From positions 1 to 9,833 of the forward strand of contig JBAROV010000203.1 of assembly GCA_049642465.1 (NCBI GenBank): a DNA stretch of 9,833 nt, given 5' to 3'. Position numbers and translations under genes: made by a program. Of this stretch, positions 6,822 through 9,833 are shown one piece after another. Each line of letters begins with the position of its first letter. The first letter of the stretch is position 1. This DNA is from CAWDPQ01 sp049642465 (GTDB lineage Bacteria > Acidobacteriota > Vicinamibacteria > Vicinamibacterales > 2-12-FULL-66-21). The notes beneath the pieces were generated by a model. That model made no database searches and had not been told where the DNA came from. It saw only the letters and a program-made list of their open reading frames with translations.

Positions 6822-7025
6822 ATGATGAGTCTGGTTCGACTCCTCGGATTCACCACTCTCGGGTGTGGTTGCGTCACGGGCCACTACCGAGAGGTCGCGA
6901 CCAATCGCGAGGTGACTTACGTCGAGGAGAAAGGCACCGGCTGCGAGCACCCTGCGCACCGCCGTAATCACACGCTGTCGGCGGCGCGGGTCGCGCTCAG
7001 CGCGGTCACTGCCAAAGCGTCCTGA
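6822..7025 (+). CDS. Small Cys/His-rich protein of unknown function (67 aa)
   Basis: I do not recognise the family. The frame opens further upstream, but the start is placed at ATG 6822 because GGGAG (6811-6815) sits 6 nt before it; ATG 6825 is an equal alternative. The protein begins with a short hydrophobic stretch (LVRLLGFTTLG) leading to C15-G-C17. A polar middle (REVATNREVTYVEEKG, 23-38) follows, then C41-x-H43-x2-H46-x3-H50 and an Ala/Ser-rich tail. Three Cys and three His could bind zinc or iron. A lipoprotein reading (TLGC) is possible but the hydrophobic part is short and -3 is Thr. Its stop codon lies inside a hairpin, 36 bp before the methyltransferase start, so the two could be co-transcribed, although the methyltransferase seems to have its own promoter. 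That the frame is coding is likely, not proven. Confidence 0.6.
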   Translation: MMSLVRLLGFTTLGCGCVTGHYREVATNREVTYVEEKGTGCEHPAHRRNHTLSAARVALSAVTAKAS

Positions 7026-7038
7026 GCAAACGCTCAGG
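7021..7038. repeat. 7-bp hairpin over the stop codon of the small ORF and the -35 position of the methyltransferase
   Basis: CCTGAGC (7021-7027) and GCTCAGG (7032-7038) form a perfect stem with an AAAC tetraloop. The TGA stop of the small ORF (7023-7025) is in the left arm, and the position 17 nt upstream of the TACACT at 7050 (7027-7032) is inside it. No T-tract follows, so it is not a standard terminator; an operator or a 3'-end RNA structure is more likely. Confidence 0.55.
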
Positions 7039-7049
7039 CGGACACGCGT

Positions 7050-7055
7050 TACACT
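7050..7055 (+). promoter_or_regulatory. -10 element of an apparently leaderless methyltransferase transcript
   Basis: TACACT, preceded by T, ends 6 nt before the ATG at 7062. There is no Shine-Dalgarno ahead of that ATG. The heptamer TTACACT also appears as the -10 of the S11 gene on the other strand (5002-4996), which supports it as a real promoter element in this genome. Confidence 0.5.
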
Positions 7056-7061
7056 GACGCG

Positions 7062-7997
7062 ATGCCCGCTGCCCGGAAGCCTCCGCGGCTTCCTGCCCCC
7101 CACACGATTCTCAACACTTCCCGGGGTACGCTCCGATTTTTTCTTGGTGATTCCCTCGAAATCCTGAAGCACTTCGATGCCGGGAGCATCTCCGCCATCG
7201 TCACGTCCCCGCCTTACAATTTGGGAATCCGCTACAGGACCTACGACGATAGTCTGCCAAAACGAAGATATTTGTCCTGGACTGGAAGGTGGATTGGCGC
7301 TGTAGCGAGGGTTCTGCCCCCGGCCGGTTCGCTGTTTCTCAACGTCGGCAGCAAGCCGAGCGACCCCTGGACTGCCCTCGATGTCGCTCAGGCGGCCAGA
7401 CCCCATCTCACGCTGCAGAACACGATTCACTGGATCAAATCCATCGCGATCGACCGTGAGGCTGCCGGCCTCGCAGCGAATCTACCAAACGACCTGGCTG
7501 TCGGCCACTACAAACCTATCAACAGCGATCGGTTTGTGAACGATTGCCACGAGTTCATCTTTCACTTCACGCCTCAGGGACGCACCCCACTCGATCGCCG
7601 CGCGATTGGGGTGCCCTATCAGGACGCCTCGAACATCGCGCGGTGGCGCACCGGCGGAGTCAACCGCCGCTGCCGTGGAAACACCTGGTTCATTCCTTAC
7701 GACACGATCCAGAGCCGCGATAAGGAGCGGCCGCACCCGGCCACCTTCCCGCCGCGTGTCCCGGAGTACTGCTTCCGGCTGCATGGGCTCTCACGGATCG
7801 GACTCGCCATGGATCCCTTCCTGGGCCTCGGCAGCAGCGCCGTCGCGGCCGCGCACCTCGGCCTCGATTTCATTGGGGTGGAAATGGATGAGCACTACCT
7901 GAAGGAGGCCATCGCGCGGACGAAAGCAGCGCTACGCGTGTCAACTTCCAAAGCCAAACGGTTAACTCCGCAGGGGTTGTTCGAAGAGATCGGGTGA
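7062..7997 (+). CDS. Orphan beta-class DNA methyltransferase (N4-cytosine or N6-adenine)
   Basis: The 311-residue protein has catalytic motif IV as TSPPYNLGI (SPPY 49-52) and, near the C-terminus, the AdoMet-binding motif I as MDPFLGLGSS (250-259), followed by GLDFIGVEMDEHY, where the acidic E274 should bind AdoMet. HPATFP at 225-230 is the motif X-like element ahead of motif I. Order IV, target-recognition region, X, I defines the beta class. SPPY rather than DPPY leans toward N4-cytosine, but N6-adenine enzymes of this form exist. The recognition region would lie at about 95-220 and gives no readable specificity. No restriction endonuclease, specificity subunit or Vsr-type gene is adjacent, so it is probably a solitary regulatory or host-protective enzyme. 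The ATG start is supported by the TACACT element 6 nt upstream. A hairpin terminator follows the gene by about 85 bp. Confidence 0.92.
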   Translation: MPAARKPPRLPAPHTILNTSRGTLRFFLGDSLEILKHFDAGSISAIVTSPPYNLGIRYRTYDDSLPKRRYLSWTGRWIGAVARVLPPAGSLFLNVGSKPSDPWTALDVAQAARPHLTLQNTIHWIKSIAIDREAAGLAANLPNDLAVGHYKPINSDRFVNDCHEFIFHFTPQGRTPLDRRAIGVPYQDASNIARWRTGGVNRRCRGNTWFIPYDTIQSRDKERPHPATFPPRVPEYCFRLHGLSRIGLAMDPFLGLGSSAVAAAHLGLDFIGVEMDEHYLKEAIARTKAALRVSTSKAKRLTPQGLFEEIG

Positions 7998-8081
7998 TGA
8001 GGGGCAAGCGCCTTCGCTGAACTGAACGCGCCGACAGCCCTCACGAAGACCTCGAAGGGACGAAGGCTGTACGTCGGACGC

Positions 8082-8115
8082 AAAAAAGCCCGGCCGCTTT
8101 CACGCCCGGGCTTTT
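8082..8115. terminator. Bidirectional intrinsic terminator between convergent genes
   Basis: AAAAGCCCGG (8084-8093) and CCGGGCTTTT (8106-8115) form a perfect stem with a 12-nt loop. The A6 at 8082-8087 gives a T6 tract on the minus strand and the T4 at 8112-8115 serves the plus strand. It sits between the methyltransferase (+) and the second receptor (-), where a two-way terminator is expected. Confidence 0.9.
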
Positions 8116-8134
8116 CCAAGACTAGTGCTGGCTA

Positions 8135-8168
8135 GCCTGCCTCGCCGAAGCCGAAGGCGTAGGCGGGC
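8135..8168. repeat. Long GC-rich hairpin downstream of the second receptor
   Basis: The left arm, 8135-8146, pairs with the right arm, 8156-8168, over 12 pairs. One is a G-T wobble, T8160 is bulged, and a 9-nt loop lies at 8147-8155. There is no T-tract on either side. It comes 12 bp after the receptor stop codon and before the terminator at 8082-8115 in the receptor's sense, so it could protect the mRNA 3' end. Its composition, rich in GCC, TTCGGC and GGCG, suggests a dispersed extragenic palindrome of the REP kind, which is an inference without a second copy in this window. Confidence 0.55.
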
Positions 8169-8180
8169 GACTGACAATCG

Positions 8181-9833
8181 TCAGAATCGAATTCGACCTC
8201 CGAGTTGCATCTGCCAGCGAGACGCCAGATCGAAGCGCGTGAACTGCTGTTCCGGCGTCTGCGCCACCCCGTTGACCACGATATTCGACAAGTTGTAGGT
8301 CACATCAGAACCGCTGAACGCCGGACGCACGACCAGCAGATCGTTGAAGTTTGCGTACTTGATGAGCCCCTTCTGGTTGTCGAACAGGTTGATCATGTTG
8401 AGCACGTCGAGCGTAATCTCCGCCTTGACTCGCCTGAAGGGAAGCCCGATGTTCAAGCGGCCATCCAGCGTGTTCATCCAGGGCGAACGGCACGCATTCC
8501 GCTCGTGGATCTGGCCGATGTAGTCGGAGAGGCACTTTTCTGCGTTCACGAAGGTCATCAAATCATCGAACGTGCCGTTCGTGAACGTGTATCCGGCGGC
8601 GCTCGCCGGAATGAACAGCAGGTCGTTCGTACCACGGATGTCGCCGTTGTAGTCGGTCGCATACAGCACCGACCATGGACGGCCCGACTGACCGCTGTAG
8701 AAGAGCGACGCGGTCGCGCTGAACCCTGCGCCAATCGGAATGTCGTAACTGCCAGACGCGGTAATGCGATGACCCGGATCGAAGTTCGACCGCGCGAGCG
8801 GCGGATGGTTCGGATCGCCGGGCACGTAGACGTTGCCCCAGTTGGAGGCGGCCTGCGACGAGGTCCCATCCATGATCGAGCGCGACCGGCCGTAGAGGTA
8901 CGCCGCGTTCATGAAGAAGCGGTTGCGGAACGGCCGCTCGATCTTGAAGGTCATGCTCCACGCATCCCCTTGATCGGTGTTCGTCAGGAGGATCAGATCG
9001 CTGATCCCTGCGACGCGGTTGCGCGAAAACACCGGACGGCCGTCGGGACGCGTGCCGGTCTGCTGCAGGTTGACGTTCTCGTAGCGGATGTCGTGCACGT
9101 TCTTCGAGTAGAGGAATTCCGCCGTCCCGACCAGGCCACCGACGCCCAGTTCGCGATCGTAGGCGAGGTTCGTTCGAATGAGCGACGGATACTTGTAATC
9201 CGGATCGATGACGTCGATTTCGTTCGTCGCTGCCGCACCAATTGACGTCGGCTGCGCGGTCACATCCGTCACGAACGGAATGCGCTGCGTGCCGGTGCCG
9301 CGGGAGACACTGATGCGACGGAACTCGATACCGGTATTGCCGTACTGGTTCGACAGCCAGACGTACGGCGTGCGCCCCGAGAACAGCCCGAGACCCCCGC
9401 GAACCTGATCCGTGCCACGGTCGCCAATCGAGTAGTTGAAGCCGGCCCGGGGCGACCACAGCGTTCCGCCCGGCACTTCATCCGTCCGGTAGTTCACGGT
9501 GTTCTCCGTGAGCGGATTGCGTGTCGGCTTGTCAGGGAACGTCGGCATATCCAGGCGAACGCCGAGCGTCAGCGTGAAGCTCGAAGTCGGCCGCCACTGA
9601 TCTCCCGCATAGAACCCGTATTGACGGACTCGGAACCGCGCCGACTGCTGCGGGTCGCCGGTGAGCGAAAAGCTGTAGTCGTACGACTGTGCCAGCCCCT
9701 GCTCGAACAGGTCGAGGTTGTCGAACCCGTACTGCCCGAAGTTGTCCCGGATGAACAGATTGCGGAACTTGAAGAACTCGTTGTGGGTGCCGATCGTGAT
9801 GGCGTGCTTGCCGCTCAGCCACGTCAGGTCGTT
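8181..9833 (-). CDS. Oar-like TonB-dependent receptor, C-terminal part (runs off the window)
   Basis: The minus-strand frame stays open from the window edge at 9833 to TGA at 8183-8181, giving 550 visible residues. The ATG at 9548 is internal, since the frame upstream continues with barrel-like sequence (LTWLSGKHAITIGTHNEFFK, then QYGFYAGDQW and FTLTLGVRLDMP). The visible part is most of the beta-barrel, with LARSNFDPGHRITASGSYDIP and SLFYSGQSGRPWSVLY, as usual in Oar-like receptors with a carboxypeptidase-regulatory-like N-terminal domain. It ends in GGRIRF, the C-terminal Phe of an outer-membrane barrel. Two cysteines 14 residues apart (visible residues 434 and 448), just before the last strands, could form a loop disulfide. 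The missing N-terminal part should hold the signal peptide, regulatory-like domain and plug. The ligand is unknown. A CTGAC-AATC-GTCAG mini-hairpin (8171-8184) overlaps the stop codon. Confidence 0.92.
   Translation of the reverse strand, partial: NDLTWLSGKHAITIGTHNEFFKFRNLFIRDNFGQYGFDNLDLFEQGLAQSYDYSFSLTGDPQQSARFRVRQYGFYAGDQWRPTSSFTLTLGVRLDMPTFPDKPTRNPLTENTVNYRTDEVPGGTLWSPRAGFNYSIGDRGTDQVRGGLGLFSGRTPYVWLSNQYGNTGIEFRRISVSRGTGTQRIPFVTDVTAQPTSIGAAATNEIDVIDPDYKYPSLIRTNLAYDRELGVGGLVGTAEFLYSKNVHDIRYENVNLQQTGTRPDGRPVFSRNRVAGISDLILLTNTDQGDAWSMTFKIERPFRNRFFMNAAYLYGRSRSIMDGTSSQAASNWGNVYVPGDPNHPPLARSNFDPGHRITASGSYDIPIGAGFSATASLFYSGQSGRPWSVLYATDYNGDIRGTNDLLFIPASAAGYTFTNGTFDDLMTFVNAEKCLSDYIGQIHERNACRSPWMNTLDGRLNIGLPFRRVKAEITLDVLNMINLFDNQKGLIKYANFNDLLVVRPAFSGSDVTYNLSNIVVNGVAQTPEQQFTRFDLASRWQMQLGGRIRF

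Noticed and set aside
6630..7430. Minus-strand open frame (266 codons) crossing the small Cys/His ORF and the methyltransferase start
   Set aside because: It overlaps the well-supported methyltransferase N-terminus on the other strand, has Arg/Ser-rich content and shows no motif.
8205..9245. Plus-strand open frame (346 codons) opposite the second receptor
   Set aside because: It is Arg/Val/His-rich without domains and lies antisense to a convincing barrel sequence.
9546..9548. ATG at 9548 (minus strand) as the start of the second receptor
   Set aside because: The same frame is open for 95 more codons to the window edge and encodes barrel-like sequence, and a start here would leave no signal peptide or plug.

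Overview
The window is GC-rich bacterial DNA. It most resembles an Acidobacteriota genome, perhaps of the Vicinamibacteria type. That placement is an inference from two large Oar-like TonB-dependent receptors with a carboxypeptidase-regulatory-like N-terminal domain, the mixture of Shine-Dalgarno and apparently leaderless genes, and the metabolic-accessory gene content. No rRNA, tRNA, CRISPR array, transposase or phage gene is visible.

Layout: (1) 1-199 is upstream DNA with a weak promoter, a small dyad and a possible 26-codon leader ORF that ends in a TGATG overlap with the next gene. (2) 200-2950 (+) is a complete Oar-like TonB-dependent receptor, closed by a perfect 40-bp purine/pyrimidine palindrome that begins on the last base of the stop codon. 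(3) 3012-3848 (+) is an FdhE-type protein with four CxxC motifs and no formate dehydrogenase nearby; it converges on (4) 3877-4932 (-), an exported S11 D-alanyl-D-alanine carboxypeptidase/endopeptidase with a long Arg/Ala-rich linker. (5) 4933-5354 is non-coding, with a promoter for the S11 gene, some dyads and a G-run heptad array. (6) 5355-6587 (-) is an M20-family metallopeptidase. (7) 6588-6821 is a divergent intergenic region. (8) 6822-7025 (+) is an unrecognised 67-residue Cys/His protein. (9) 7062-7997 (+) is a beta-class DNA methyltransferase with no restriction partner. (10) A bidirectional terminator and a second hairpin lie between it and (11) 8181->9833 (-), the C-terminal 550 residues of a second Oar-like receptor that runs off the window edge.

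The genes do not form one obvious pathway. The two receptors, the S11 peptidase and probably the M20 peptidase work at the cell envelope or on peptides; FdhE and the methyltransferase are cytoplasmic and stand alone. The most coherent pattern is in expression signals. Three genes (fdhE-like, M20 peptidase, methyltransferase) have a -10-like hexamer ending exactly 6 nt before the start codon and no Shine-Dalgarno, which is the geometry of leaderless mRNAs. Several genes also have a palindrome, hairpin or G-run array that overlaps or directly abuts the stop codon. I found no clear evidence of a new defence or mobile system. The best candidates for undescribed biology are the small Cys/His protein next to the orphan methyltransferase and the non-coding structures.
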